Shown: positions 21,475 to 34,461 of the stretch, one piece after another
Position numbering within the stretch: position 1 is the stretch's first letter
Layout: every line of letters starts with the position of its first letter
Assembly: GCA_025677835.1 (NCBI GenBank)
Contig: JAIXMR010000090.1
Coordinates: forward strand, 22,501-86,500
DNA length: 64,000 bases
Reading direction: 5' to 3'
Source: Sporodiniella umbellata
Taxonomy: Eukaryota > Mucoromycota > Mucoromycetes > Mucorales > Rhizopodaceae
Made by a program: the position numbers and the translations under genes
The notes under the pieces: generated by a model
Database searches by the model: none
What the model saw: the letters and a program-made list of their open reading frames with translations, nothing else
What the model was told of the DNA's origin: nothing

Positions 21475-22057
21475 CGATAGAGTCAATCAATTATAACAAA
21501 AAAAAAAAAATATAATAAAATAATAATAATTTGTAAATTAAAAATACAATCTATTTTAGAGGAGTATTAAAAAAAAGGTACCAGAAAAAAAAAAAAAAAA
21601 AGGCATTCTTGGTCATTTCTTTAAAACACTAGACAAGTATGGGTTATACACAAAAAAAAAAAAAAAAAAAAAAAAACCGTAGAGGATCGTTACCTTTAGA
21701 GAGAAAAAAAAAGAAAATGCAAAAGTTTTTATTAGGCAAAAAAAAAAAAAAAAAAAAGGAATAAAATATAGAGAAAGAGAGTGAGAAATAGGATTTATAG
21801 ATGTTATAGATAAATATATAAGAGATAAATGTGTAATATAAAAGGAATAGTAGTAGTGATAGTAATAGTAGTAGTAGTAGTAGTGGTAATAGTAGTAGTA
21901 GTAGTAGTAGTAGTAGTAATAAGAATGCTTTTTTTTTCTTTTCAGTAGGGGCTTTTTGAGAGAGTATATATCTGTTAGTGTGTATCTATAGATTTTTTGT
22001 ATGTGTGCATAATGACTTTTAAAAGACAATATGGGAAGCAACGATTCTTTCGAGTTC
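21475..22057. other. intergenic region with TAG/TAA repeats
   Basis: Lies between the 5' end of the MYND-presenilin gene and the 3' end of the SH3 gene. It has four A runs of 15-24 nt and a degenerate AGT/TAG trinucleotide repeat at about 21846-21920. The minus-strand open frame here is Tyr/Phe-rich repeat translation and is not a gene. Confidence 0.6.
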
Positions 22058-23206
22058 CTATAAAAGGGAATGAGCAAAGGCTTTGTCTAGCTTATTCTTT
22101 ACCTGATCATCTACTGCGGAAGGTTTGATGGGGAGGTCATCAGGGTCTTGAGAGACGAGGGTAGAAGGTGAAGCGGGTTCATTTGACAGTGGATGATGGG
22201 GTGTCAAGGGCGGCGAGAGGGGTTCGGGATGCATCAAGGCGGGCATATAACGTGTTTTATGTGCAGAGCGTACAGCAAAAGAGCTCTGGGGACGATTCCA
22301 AGGATGGAATTCATAACCACCGCCTTCTTCCCAGCGCGAATCTTCTCGCGTTTGAAGAAAGTCTACGCCATGCGCGACAAGTAGGTAAAGATCGTCCAGT
22401 TCGCGATTAATAGGAGCAGGGGGAGCTATGTTCTCCTGAGAAACCCCTTCTTCTTCTTGCTCCTGAGGATTGTTTTCTCCTGCCTTCTCCTCTTCTTGTT
22501 CTATCATCCTCACGACAGGATCCATTTTTACTTCTTCTTCCTTTCTTGCCTCTTTTACCACCACCGGCTTCTCCACTGGCTTGGGTCGAGCTTCCTGAAC
22601 AATGCATGGTTCAAGGGTGGATACAGGGTGTCTTTTGGCATGCGAGCCCCAGCCGACGAGCCGTTTGAAATGATGTTTGAGACTTTTCTTTTCGGAAGTG
22701 AGCGCTGTATTGGATTTGGTCATTGAAATAACGTCTGTGGTGTTGGGGATAGAAGAGCGTCGATGAAAATGAAACAGGGAAGAGCTATTTATACCCCTTT
22801 CTTCAGAACGTGTTTTCTCTTTAGGGGCTGAGTCCATGAGGATATCGAGGATACTGGGTCTTCGTTCTTGAACAAAATGATATTTGTGTTGATGACCTGC
22901 CTTGCGCAAGATAAACAAAAGTTCACTGGCGATCCCATTGCTCGACAGGCTCTGGAACACCTCAGACATCTCTTTCTTATGATTCAAACCAATTTCTATT
23001 GCTCCTCTTTTCAGTTAACATCAATCCATCCATCGTTATAAAAATATGTACAAAATACAAAAAAAGATATCAAAAAAAAATTTTTTTTTTCAAGGAGCAA
23101 ACTCTGTTTCCCGCTGTGTATAGATCAGGAGAAACAAAAACAAAGAAACAGAATGCAGCGTATAGAATGTAGTATACAGAAATGCAATGTACACAGAAAT
23201 GCAATA

Positions 23207-23239
<33 letters not shown>

Positions 23240-24273
23240 TATCAAAACAAAACCCCAATGCTGTTTCTCAATACAAACAATAACAAAAGAATAATAAAAT
23301 AAAAAACTTTTTAGCATACCTTTGCCATGACGGCTCTTTACAAACATTTCGTAAGTCTTGTGCTGGTTCGATAGGTTATGTTCTGCATCAGGCACATGAA
23401 ACTTTTCCAGGGCCATTTGGATCACTTGACCTATTGTGAATTCGTGCTGAATACCAATGACTTTATCCATCCGGTCCATTTCGTACGGCTTTCTTTTGAA
23501 CGTATCGGGATAGAGCGCGACTTTGATGTACGTCAAGCTTTCATGAGCGCGCTTGATTCTTTGGTGAAGGTAGAAACGGATCACAGCGTCTTCCCCATGA
23601 CTTGTTTCTTCATAGTGGCTGAAACTGCTTGAACGCGGTCGTTTGCCTGCACTGCCCACAGACTGTTGAGAGATACGTCGGTAGTTGGAAAGTGAAGGCA
23701 TGGGCGTAGTAAACGAGTTGGTCAGGGTCTTGAAGATCGACAGCGGTTTATCCTGGCTGGACAAGATATAGCCATCTCCGTCTAGACCCTGGACCGCCAC
23801 ATAGTGTTCGATCGGGGTCGAGCCCTCTTCTTCCTTCACCCCAAATCGGTCTTTGGCCCAACTGACCAAGGCTTCGGTCGATGTCTGGTGGTTGATCAAA
23901 AACGGATAGAACAAGGTTCCCTGGCCAATGTTGCCTGAAAATACCCGGATCTCTTGGGAACCCTCCTCTTCTTCTTCTCGGCTTATGTCTTCTTCCATAT
24001 TCATCTCCACATAATGAGAGTCGGCCTCAACAGAACCTTCAGAATCCGTGTCGTCCCCTTCTTCTTCTTCTTCTTCTTCTATTTCTGATTCAACCTCATA
24101 ACAAAATACTTTGCAGTCCCCTCCAATTGTTACATGTCGACTTTGGCCAGCTAACGGGTGAAGATTGATCAAGGGGATATCGTGAAGTGAAGGCGATGTG
24201 ATCTCTCTATTTCGATGTTTATTTAACCTAGCCAGCCGCTCATAAGGTGTCTAAATAGATGACGCGTTTAGAG

Positions 24274-24304
<31 letters not shown>

Positions 24305-24631
24305 TGGGCCCAAAGGAGAGAAAGAACGACTCTTAGGAGACAGTTTATATCTTTTTACCTCGATGTTTTCGGCTGGAATATAGCCCACTTCTCTGGTATT
24401 CAATACTTGGACGAGCCACCAATAGATATTTGTGTCTTCCATCAAAACTAGAGCATCACCTTTCATAACGGAAGCTTGACCTTCTACAGTAGCAGTAAAC
24501 GTATGTAGCGCGTAGACAAGATCAAAGTTGATATCCTCATCTGGTATACTGGGTGAAGAAGAGCAGGAATCTTCCTCTGGACTAAACTGTTCTTCGTCGC
24601 TTTCTTGTAGACAGTCTGAATCGATTGACAT
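22058..24631 (-). CDS. Bud14/Tea4-like SH3-domain protein
   Basis: Three exons: 24631-24359, 24250-23320, 22995-22058 (713 aa). The N-terminus is acidic. An SH3 domain spans about residues 36-91 (NFDLVYALHTFTATVEGQAS ... YWWLVQVL ... VGYIPAENIE). Splicing restores IETPYERLARLNKHRN right after it, the extension typical of yeast Bud14 and fission-yeast Tea4/Wsh3. Those proteins bring PP1 phosphatase and formin regulators to growth sites and set cell polarity. Next come long Glu-rich acidic runs and a region near residues 300-400 (RIKRAHESLTYIKVALYP ... IGQVIQMALEKF) that looks like a Ras-association or ubiquitin-like fold. The C-terminal exon is Pro/Ser/Glu-rich. Intron 2 is long for this window (324 nt) and holds a 29-nt T run and a short direct repeat. 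I did not find a clear RVxF PP1-docking site. Confidence 0.8.
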
Positions 24632-25659
24632 TAAAACGATCTTTATTCTTCTCGGACACCTTATTCCAAACGATTTTGTTTTTTTTTTACTTGTAAAAAC
24701 AGAAAAGAAAGAGAGGAATAAACAACAGCAATAAATAAATAACAAAAATAACAATAAACAAAAAGAATCCTTTTTTCTCTTTTTCTATTCACTCTTGATT
24801 TTGCAAGAGCTTACTTTTTATTAACACAATAAGGAGAAATAAAAAGGATAAAATAAAGCGTACAAAAAAACTAAGGGCTCTCCCAACATGAATGTACACT
24901 TCTTGAGAAGATTAACAAATAGGAAGCACTTTTACGTCTGTTTTTTTTTTTTTTTTCATGAAAAAAAAAAAAAAAAAAAAAGAGCGCGGTCGTGTTTATG
25001 TTGTCTGTTTACAAGTAAACATGCCACTTTGAGAAAGTAAAAGAAAACTAAGGAGATTGTTTTGCTCACGCCTGTTCTTTCCATTAACAATCTTTCACTC
25101 TCCTCTCTTTCTCCTTTATTTTCAAAACAACAATAACAACCCCTCTTCCTATTTATATAATCTTTGATGTCTTTTTTGTTTTTTTTTGTTTTTATTGTTC
25201 CAGAGTGAAACCATAGGACGGCTTGTCTCACCGGAAGACGGTAGGTAATACCTGATACTTTCTTGGGTCAAGACAAGAGAGGGTATGTGCGCAAGAAGGT
25301 TTTTGTTAACCAAAGTTTCAAACAAACCATTTTGGGAAAACAGGATGGTTTGAAAAAAATCCTCTTAAAATAGAGTGGGCTACCCAACCCGATCCAGTTT
25401 TGTGAAGGGTTGACCACACAGTTCATCCAACATATTCTTACCAAATGCTATCGCCCTCTTCTTTAAGAGGGTGCCTTGGTCATCTAAGTTTAGGTTGAGT
25501 ACAGCCAGTATCTCTAGACAGTAAAAACTCCCTAGTTGTCAAAAAAAAAAAAAAAAAAAGGCTGTATAAAGTCAAAGGTCTTGAAGTCTTTTGAACTAGA
25601 GCTTTTTCATTATAAACACATCAAGCTGGGTGTATTACAGTTTCTGGGTTTCCATTTGT
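24632..25659. other. gene-free region with a possible remnant of the CSC1 3' end
   Basis: Holds the promoter of the SH3 gene and A/T runs near 24941-24980 and 25541. At about 25195-25260, minus-strand reading, there is a short segment similar to the last codons of the CSC1 gene at 25675-25740 (shared ACTCTGGAACAA and nearby bases). It may be the decayed tail of a duplicated copy. No intact gene. Confidence 0.4.
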
Positions 25660-28636
25660 TTATTTATTTGTATTTTGTTCCAGAGTAGAACCATAATGTC
25701 TTTCAGGATGATGATAGTAGGTGCCTACGGAGAACTGATTTTCGTTTGATTTGTTTCTTTCCGTCAAAAGAGGCTGTTGTTCTGTTCCTTTGAAAGACTC
25801 TTCGTCCTCCCGAGGCGCACGTGTATGAGTAGATGCTTTGACAGGTAGCCAAAGCTGAGGCAGTTTGCCCAAGAGGGCTGGATGTCCGTATTGTCTCATG
25901 CCTGTGTTCAGGATGCCATTCAAGAGGGTCATGGGTGGCTCTCTAAAATCTGTAGAGCTTCTTGCCCTTGCAACATAATCATCTTCATCCAGTACGGCTT
26001 TGCCTACTCTTCGATGGGCTGTCGCGTCCCTCCATCGAGAGTTGGATTCTTCTCCTGCCTGAGGTGTACTTGGAGCCGAAGTGGTGACAGGTCCCAACTT
26101 CTCGGCCAGGAGCTGTAGAGGAAGTGTGCTGGCATGATAGCTCTTGTCCATAATCACTTTATAGCCCACAGTCATAATCAAGAGTGGGACACATAAACCT
26201 GCCATGGTAAATGCTTTGTTCAAAGTAAACAGACCTGCCGATGTTAATTCAAACATCACTAAACCCACAATGATACGTGAGAATACCAATGGCCACATAC
26301 GTCCTGCTACCTCATAAGAATGAAAAAACACTATTCACAGAAAGAATTAGGACTCCAAACAATGAAAGCGCTTTGTACCATAGGTTAACTGATATTTGCA
26401 CACCAAATAAGACATGGCAAAATAAATCACACCAAACACAAGAATAAGCGGTGAGATGATAGAGTACACAAGTACCACCACAAACACAAAGACTGGGATG
26501 GGATAGCCCCAACCAAAGTTATACATGCGAGGTGCATAGATTTCGGCAAAGTCACGTGGTGTCTTGCACAGGAACAAACGATAGAATTGCTGTACCAGGA
26601 TCGGACCGATTTGTAAAAGCTGAATAGGACATCTATAGAAGAGGTTACTCTATCTATCTATCTATCTATATATTTGTGTGTGTTTTACAACATGATGCCT
26701 TGAAGAACAATGTAATTCATATAAAAAGGAGCTACTTCTGGAAGTTTTGAAGCAAAGATATTAGCAATTTTGGTAGGGTCTTCAAAGATATCTTTTTGAG
26801 ACTTGAATAAGGTACTTGCGACGGTGATAAACAACAAGACATTGAAGAACAAGAAAAAGAACTGTCTATAATAAGAGTTTTCTCCCTTAGGATGGGTAAC
26901 GATTCCATCTCGACTTACTTTGCAAAACAGGATTCTTCTGATTCGCTTCTTGTAGTAAAGCCTTCGATCACACTTAGACCTAACAAGCAAGTGGTCAATG
27001 TCTTTTTTTTTTTCTTTGGGAGGGGGTTGTTCATTGGATTTACTATTAAAGATAAGAGGCAGAACAGAGAAAAAGAGGACGACCCCCAAGGTAGGTATAA
27101 AACCCGCAACGATCTGATTCAGTATTTTGTTCTTTTCAGCCAATTTAAGTAGCCAAGGAAAGTAAGCTTTGAGAGATTTGGTGGAAGTCAAGGCCGAAAG
27201 GTAGTTACAGGGGATAGACCAAGAAAAGACCAAGAAGAGTAAGATCAACATGACCACTGCCTTACGTATCCACCTTTCTCGAGCGTGCATAGCGATATTT
27301 TCCCACAAGACATCTCTTGGTTCAGGCGCAAGTTGGGTACGAAGCTGAAAAGGAGTGGGTGAGATCAAGACTTGAGAGGCAATGTACTGAAAGAAGAAGA
27401 GTTATTGGATCCATAGAGACAGAAAGTACTTACGGCACTGATGGTTTCTTCAAAAGTAACAAAGCCCACACTGGTTGCTTGAAACTTGCCTTTTTTTCGA
27501 GCCTTGATGACCAAGCCATCTGCTTTCTCAAATTTCTCAGTATAGAGTTGAATGGCATCCTGGGCGGGACCACACCAAGCCTGTTTGACCTGGGGTCGAT
27601 CCCGATGCGAGACCAGGCTAGTGCTCTGGTTGAGTTCCTGGGGGTTATCCTGACAAGGGTTGCCCAGGTAGCGAGCATAGGAAGTCTCGAGTAGTCTGAG
27701 ATACTGTGTTCTTTCCTTGATAGTCTCCAGCAGACGGTTGACGTGGCGTATAGTATGAACCGACTCGACCACGCCGATACCAAGTTGCTCGAAATAGTCA
27801 GCCAGCTTTCGATCGGATCTCAATTGGGGCGGGATGCCAGTGACGAGCAAGGTACGTGAAGAGATGGATTTGATCTTTCTCAACAGGAACTCACGTCGAA
27901 TGCGCACATAATCTTTATAGTTGAGAAAAGTAAAGTAAAAGGTAGCAAAGACAAACATGTAGGTAAAGAAGAGATACACCCAGAGATAAGACATGCTGTG
28001 TGTGCCCAGCGAGGCTCCGTGAAGCTGGGTGCCGTTCGGGTGGGTTCCGTTGGCAAAGTCGCCTCCCATCTTACTGATCGGATACAGAACAACGGTGCCA
28101 AAGAAACCGCAGAAAGAAAACAGTTTGACGCTCATCAATAGAAACTGAAGCATGACGACGGCATCCAATCCCACTTTTTCCATCATGACCGAGTCGTCAA
28201 GTTTTAAGAGGGGTATAATCCAGCCAAAGAAGCTGGTCGGTAGCTCTTCAGGCGCATGTCTACAAAACAGTGAATACCCCCTATATATGTGACCAAAACG
28301 TTACTTTTTCATCCGAAGTCTTGGTGAATAGATATTTTTCCATCTAAAACAGACGTTGAGTGGGTGGGGGAGGAGTTTTTTCTTTCTTTCTTGAAACGCT
28401 CATATCGTCCTTTACCTCAAACGTAAAAAACAAAACAACAGAAAACAGACAACACCCACCGTAGTACACAAGATGAGTTGGGTGGTCAGACCGGTGGGTG
28501 ATTTAGCCGTTTGTGCAGGAGAGCCGGGTAAAGGCTCTTCATCCTCTTCACACAAGAACTTAAAAATACCGTAACAAGGAAATCCTGTGGTGGTATTGGT
28601 TGTTTTCGACAGATTTTGATAGACAACGCTTTCCAT
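25660..28636 (-). CDS. CSC1: CSC1/OSCA/TMEM63-type calcium-permeable mechanosensitive channel
   Basis: Eight exons: 28636-28416, 28343-28305, 28259-27434, 27386-27044, 26979-26919, 26865-26689, 26632-26379, 26330-25660 (863 aa). It has the order of the family: N-terminal TM helices, a cytosolic RNA-recognition-like domain (SRTLLVTGIPPQLRSDRKLA, then SVGFVTFEETISA), then the RSN1_7TM block. Landmarks in that block are GFFGWIIPLLK, APEPRDVLWENI, FEGFTTRSESEES-like sequence, KTPRDFAEIYAPRMYNFGW and SPLILVFGVIYFA. Family members are osmosensitive or mechanosensitive cation channels of plasma membrane or organelles. Two exons are very short (39 and 61 nt). The hydrophilic C-terminal tail (about 200 aa) is not conserved. 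Start: first ATG ahead of the glycosylation-like NLSKTTNTTTG segment and TM1. Confidence 0.92.
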
Positions 28637-28781
28637 CCCCTTAACCAAAAAAAAAAAAAAAAAAAAAAAAAAGGAAAAAGGAAAAAAAAGAGTTGGGATA
28701 AATAAAAATGCTTGTGTCATTCTTTTGCATAACGTTTGAATCCAAAGCTTTGATTGGCTAGGAGTGTTTCAAATTCGTTTA

Positions 28782-31247
28782 TTAGGATGATTCAAATTGG
28801 ATATGTTCCTTGGTGGCAGACGGCTTCGCGTCATGATCGATAGGCATCCGACTCCAGAAACGTTGGATGATCAAGCCCTTTTTGAATTCAGCCTTGTCTT
28901 GATCAACATAGACGCCTTCTTTATCCAAAGGCACCTTGGCCGCCTTGAGAAGTTGCACACCCTGACCGGAAGCAGCGATAGGCTTACCATGACGGAAAGC
29001 ATCGAGAAGGAAGACGGAGGGTTCATCGAAAGGATATTCAGGCTGAGGACTGGTCAAGCGTTCAAAAGTCTTGTTCTCACCCGAAGGCACATAGACTGCA
29101 TCAAAAAGCACAGAGGGTGCGGTGGTATAGGTTTGGGTGATGTTGAGATCCGTGCCTAGGCTGGGGCCGATCAAGTCCACATAGGCACCTTCGCCTTCCA
29201 GATAAGATTGCATGGACCGGACATCGTCCGCATCGATCCCTGGGCCGGTCAGAATAGCTACCTTCTTGGTCTTGATATGGTTGGGGCGTTTGGCGTTGTG
29301 GATAGAAAGGCCTGGCGCGGTCTGGTTACGGCTCTCGGCGCCTGTCGAAGGTTCTTCAATCGCAATCCCGCGCGCCACACGACGGGCAAGGTTGTTGTCG
29401 ACCTTGTTCAAAATATCCACCATGTTTTGACGTACGGTCTTGCTAAGACATTTGCCCAGCTCGAAACGAAAGTTATCCACCACCTGTTGCTGCTCAGGGG
29501 TGGTCAGACTGTGATAGAACAGTTGGGCCTGTGTAAAGTGGTCGGCGTACTTGCCATGTTTTCCACGTTGCTTACGGCCACCCACTTTTTCAGGGTACTC
29601 GAGATAGCCTCCGTCTTGACCGTCCACCATGGCTGGCGTGTTCTTTTGTAACGCGTTGGGGTAGTAAGCCACACTGCCATGATGGATCTGGGTCTGCATA
29701 AAACCGTCACGCTGGTTGTTATGGACCGGGTTCAAGGGCCGGTTGATGGGCAGCTGCATATAGTTGGCACTGCTCATACGATTGATCTGCGTGTCTGTAT
29801 AGCTGAACAGACGACCTTGGAGTAAAGGATCGTTGGTGAAAGTAATACCACGCACAATGTGGCCTGGATGGAATGTGACTTGCTCGGTTTCTGCAAAGTA
29901 ATTGGCTGGGTTGCGGTTCAGTGTCATCTTGCCCAGCATTTTCACAGGCACCAGGTCTTCAGGAATAATCTTGGTAGAATCCAGAAGATCAAAATCAAAC
30001 TTGTGTTCGTCTTCTTCTGGTACAATCTGTACACCCAATTCAAATTCAGGATAATCCCCCTTTTCAATCGCCGTATAAAGATCGTTACGATGATAATCAA
30101 TATCTTTGCCTGCAATCTTGGATGCTTCGTCCTTATATATATAAAAAAAAAACGGGGTTGGTCTTCAGAAAAGTAGTGTGATGTGCTTTTTCTTTAATTA
30201 CCCAAACCAAGTTGGATAAACCTTGAACAGGTTTCCAGTGGAACTTGACAAACACAGCTTTTCGATCTTCGTTAATCAAGCGATAGCTAAAAGTACAAGT
30301 TAGCTTGGTTTGTAATGCACGCATGTTTCTTACGTATGAACGCCAAAACCTTCTACTTGACGTAAACTTCGAGGGGTACCACGACCTGAGATCGCCCAGA
30401 GAACGGTGTGGATAGTCTCGGTATGTTGAGAAAAGAAATCGTAGGCGGTGTTGTGAGCAGTGCCTGCCTGAGGTACTTCTTTATCAGGCTCACCTTTACC
30501 AGCATGGATCAAGTCAGGAAATTTGATGGCATCTAAAAAGCAATCAGTCTCTGTTATGTTTTTTTTTTTCTTTAAAAAAAAAAACATTTACCTTGGATAA
30601 AGAAAGGTGCAATAGCGTTACCAACTAAGCAAAAGGTCAGATAGGGTACGTGTGTTTTAACTCTAACACTTACCAAGATCCCAAAGACCTTCATTTGTAT
30701 AGAAACGCGTAGCAAACCCACGAACATCACGTACAGTATCAGGCGAGCCACGCGATCCAAGTACGGTAGAGAAACGAACAAAGACAGGCGTCTTTGCGCT
30801 AGGATCACGAAGAAAAGAGGCAGCGGTGATATTAGACCAGTCTTGGTAGGATTGAAAGTAACCATGAACACCTACGCCACGAGCGTGAACGACACGTTCA
30901 GGAATTCTATAAAAGAGGTGAGTTTGGTCCTAGGCAAGGTATTGGGTTTACCTTTCATGGTCTATTGAGTGGAATGGTTAGTTTATCAGGAAAAAAAAAA
31001 AAATAAGTAAAAGCTTACCAAAGTGAAAGATTTTTTCACGAAGCATAAAGTCCTCGAGAAGGGCAGCGCCTCGATCGCCAGCCGTCAAAGAGTCTGTGTT
31101 GTTGATTTTGGCACCAAACTGGGTGGTTTCTTGGGTGCCAGCATCGTTGACATTCACGTCCACTTTAGAGACGGGAGCAGTTAATTCAGCATAAGCAAAT
31201 GGACAACTCATCAATGCAAGTAGTAAAAAGGGAGTGGTTTTTTTCAT
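28782..31247 (-). CDS. secreted large-subunit (clade 2) catalase
   Basis: Breaks down H2O2; large-subunit catalases are tetrameric haem enzymes with an extra C-terminal flavodoxin/GATase-like domain. Seven exons: 31247-31019, 30961-30952, 30906-30674, 30624-30592, 30532-30334, 30286-30202, 30131-28782 (712 aa). Residues 1-20 are a signal peptide ([20 protein letters not shown]). The distal His87 lies in VVHARG, Asn160 in GNAIAPFF, and the proximal haem ligand Tyr374 in RLFSYTDTQ. The C-terminal domain starts with [17 protein letters not shown] (about residue 550). Exon 2 is a 10-nt microexon (ACCATGAAAG) that completes [17 protein letters not shown]; without it the motif and frame are lost. 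Length agrees with fungal large catalases (about 700-730 aa). The export signal suggests an extracellular or wall role. Confidence 0.93.
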
Positions 31248-32981
31248 CAGAACAAAAGAAAGGCGTTCACCAAAGCTACTATTTATGTAGATTCAGGATA
31301 GAAAAAAATAGAACAAAAAAAAAAAAGAGATGTCTTGGTCTTACTTTCTATTTATATTCTAGACACAACATGGGCTTGTTCTATCATCTTCACCAAGACA
31401 GCGTCCTTTTTCGGAGAAAACTTTCATGCCGACCTTAGCCCTCCAATCGTCTGGTCTATTAGTCAACCGTCTTCCAATCGTTTGGCCCATTAATAAACAG
31501 TAGCTTAGTCATACAGCCATCGTCGGATTGACATCGTGTTTCCGATCTATTCAGATTTTTAAATCCCACACAGAATCCTTGCCATGGCCTGTGGATTTTA
31601 TCATTGCTTTCGCTGCTACCCGGCAAAAAGTTTTGTAGCATTCGCTGATAATGACAGCATTCAAACGCAGAAGGTCTTGCATTGTCCTTCACGAGCTAAC
31701 CACTACTTGAGCATATACACACACATGGCAATACGCCATTTCAATTTTCTTTTTTTCTTTTTATTGGAAAGTTGCTTGGAATCGTTGATAAGCGTCATAC
31801 ATACGATGTCGTATCACTGCTTTTTTTTTTTTTTTTTTTTTTTTTTCAATCTATCTGCATTTAGTGGACAGTCAATGTTTCTTTTTGGGATAAATGCAGA
31901 AAAATAAGAATGAATGTGCTGGGGTGAGTGAAAGTCTCAGGGGTGAATTCTAAAGTCATGATTCGATCATATTGTGTAAAATCAGTCTATCGTAACGTGT
32001 CCCAGATTCTTGGATCGCATATTGAGTTTCAAAAAAAAAAAAAAAAAAGGGAGCAAACTCCAATATCGAAAACTGCCTTAAGCTTTAGTGCCTTGAAGCA
32101 AGCTATCTTGGGTAGGTCTTCAAATCGCAAACTATAGGTCACTGGTTAAATATCTCCATCTTTTTCTGGCGTGCAAAGACAGTTGCTTTGTACTGACTCT
32201 CAATAGTAAATAGCCCGCAGTAGCCAGACAGTTGTGTAACCACTGCGTTATGAAAGTCATCCTAAATCCCATTCGGCCTGTATCATCCAGCAACTGTTTT
32301 CTTACAGTAAAAGCATCGATGGTTGAAGATTAGCTCATTCTAGGCCAAATTATTGAAATATCCCTTGTAAAAAGAGTCACCTTACCTAGATTAGTGTGTA
32401 TGTGTTGAAGGCGGCTCATGAAACAAATGTTGAACCACCATATCAGGTTTTTATTAAATCGGATATTACTTCATCTTTGCGGTGAATATAATAAGAAAAC
32501 CTTGTCAGAATCTAATTCTCTCAGCTCAAAACAGCAGTGAGAAACGATAGGCATACACGTACCCTTTTGAAAAACGAAATGCAGTGCTAGGTTTGAAGAT
32601 GGTTTTCTTTGAAAGTCGAGGCATTTTTTGTTGTTTCATTTACTTTAGGGTTTCAATCTTGGTCTGAAAAAGAGCATTACACACAATGACACCATAATCA
32701 CCGCCTTTCCTACATCAGTAAGCTTTTCGCACGGCCTGCCTAACACACTGCAAGTCTTTGGCACAATTCTCTGCCTGTTCTCTATTTCAGAGATATTTAT
32801 ATATCGTCTTTATTAAAACAAGTTTTTTTTTTTTTTTTTTTTTTTTTTGGGAAATGACTTCCCCAATGTATGTCTTTTCGGGTTGACTTTGATCCACTTT
32901 ACAGCAGCCTATTTTCTGCGTAGTCGTATATATCTAGAGACAATATACATACAGAGAGAAGACTGCTTTCCAGCCATTTAT
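31248..32981. other. 1.7 kb gene-free region
   Basis: Catalase promoter side (to about 31.5 kb), then sequence with near-balanced composition and few homopolymers (32.1-32.8 kb), and a T27 run at about 32822-32848. Open frames at 31459, 31584, 31928 and 32847 show no family features. I see no RNA gene. Confidence 0.5.
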
Positions 32982-34391
32982 TTAAAAGATTTCTTCTTCC
33001 TCTATGGCTTTTTGTATAGCTTTCTTGGCTTCTATTTCTTCCATTCGAATACGTTCCACCTCTTTACGTAAAAAGGAAGTAAGTTTCAGTACGTTTTTTT
33101 CATATCGAGCAGACACGGGTATAATGGGGATATTCTTGACTTGTGATACCAACTGCTGTAGGTTTTCTTTGGCCAGAGCTACTTTATCGGCCTTGTTGGC
33201 CACAATCAGCGATTGCCGTTCGGTCAAACCCGGTTTGTAAGCTTCTAATTCATCTTGCAGTGTTCTCAGATCATCCCAAGGGGCAGGGCCACTGACATCA
33301 ATCACGTATACCAAAAGCTTGGCCCGCTCTACATGACGAAGAAAAGCATGTCCCAGACCAATGTTCATATGAGCTCCTTTGATCAGTCCTGGAATATCGG
33401 CGACTGTAAGCTGGTATTGATCTGCATAGTCCACAGTGCCCACAAAAGGATGTAACGTGGTGAATGCATAGTTGGCCTGTTTAGGATGTGCATTGGAGAT
33501 AGAGCCCAGGAGAGTGGATTTACCAGCGTTGGGCAATCCTACCAGTCCAATGTCAGCAATCGTCTTTAACTCAAGTTCGATCTGTTTTTGCTCTCCTTTT
33601 CGACCGCGCGTAGCCCACTTGGGAGATCGGTTTTCAGTGGTTAGGAAATATGGGTTACCATAACCTCCAGTCGCTCCTCGACAGACAATCACCTCCTGGC
33701 CTTCCTCTGCCAAGTCGATTTCCACAGTATCACGTTTCTCTTGATGCAATCGCCAACGGTTGTATCGATCCTCTTCATCCAATAACTTCTCTGCCTGTCG
33801 AAAGAAATTCACTTTGCCTTCAGGCACGACCTGATCTTCCGACCGTGGATAATAAACCCATCTTGCTTCACGCCGTCTTGCTTTTTCTTCAGGATCCAAT
33901 TCTCCCTCTTCCTCTTCCTCTATCCATGCATTGCGTACAATAGTACCCACAGGCACTTTAATAACCAAAGGGTCCCCTTTTTGCCCTTGCCGACCGCCTC
34001 CCAAACCGTTCTGTCCTCGCTGGCCTGAGCATAGCTTACCCATCCGACGAAGGGACCCTTCATCTGCACACGCTCGAATAATCACATCCCCACCGCGTCC
34101 TCCATTGCCACCATTGGGTGGGCCTTTAGGTAAAAACTTTTCTCGTTGAAACGAAATACAACCATCCCCTCCATCACCACCCTTGGCTTTGAATCGAATG
34201 AAATCAACAAAATTACGATGCTGTCTGTCATTACTAAAAAAAAAAAAAAAAACGGTATCATCCTCAGGTCATACCTTGCTTGTCATTTTAGGATCATAGT
34301 AACGATTGGAACTACTCGTTGAAAAATTTGCAGCTGAAGATCGGCTGAGCGATCGTAACGGGAAAATGACTTGCTTTGTAATGACTTGCAT
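32982..34391 (-). CDS. MTG2: mitochondrial Obg-family GTPase (ribosome assembly)
   Basis: GTPase of the Obg/CgtA family; yeast Mtg2 assembles the large mitochondrial ribosomal subunit. Two exons: 34391-34275 and 34220-32982 (451 aa). Residues 1-35 (MQVITKQVIFPLRSLSRSSA ...) are basic and hydroxylated without acid residues, a mitochondrial presequence. The Gly-rich Obg fold follows (KGGDGG ... GGNGGRGGDVIIRA). The G domain has GLPNAGKST (about 267-275), DIPGLI and NKAD. An acidic/charged insert (IEEEEEGELDPEEKARRREA and onward, about residues 138-200) interrupts the Obg fold; bacterial Obg lacks it. The nearer acceptor at the end of the T run would give an immediate TAA TGA, so the acceptor used must be the downstream GACAG. 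Confidence 0.92.
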
Positions 34392-34461
34392 TGATATAAA
34401 TAGAAAATAAAAAAGTCAAAATAAACTCGAGCCGAAAAAAAAATAAAAGGCTTTTACAGTG

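Noticed and set aside
21613..22077. 154-codon minus-strand open frame rich in Tyr, Phe and Ser
   Set aside because: It is the translation of TAG/AGT trinucleotide and A/T runs in the intergenic region.
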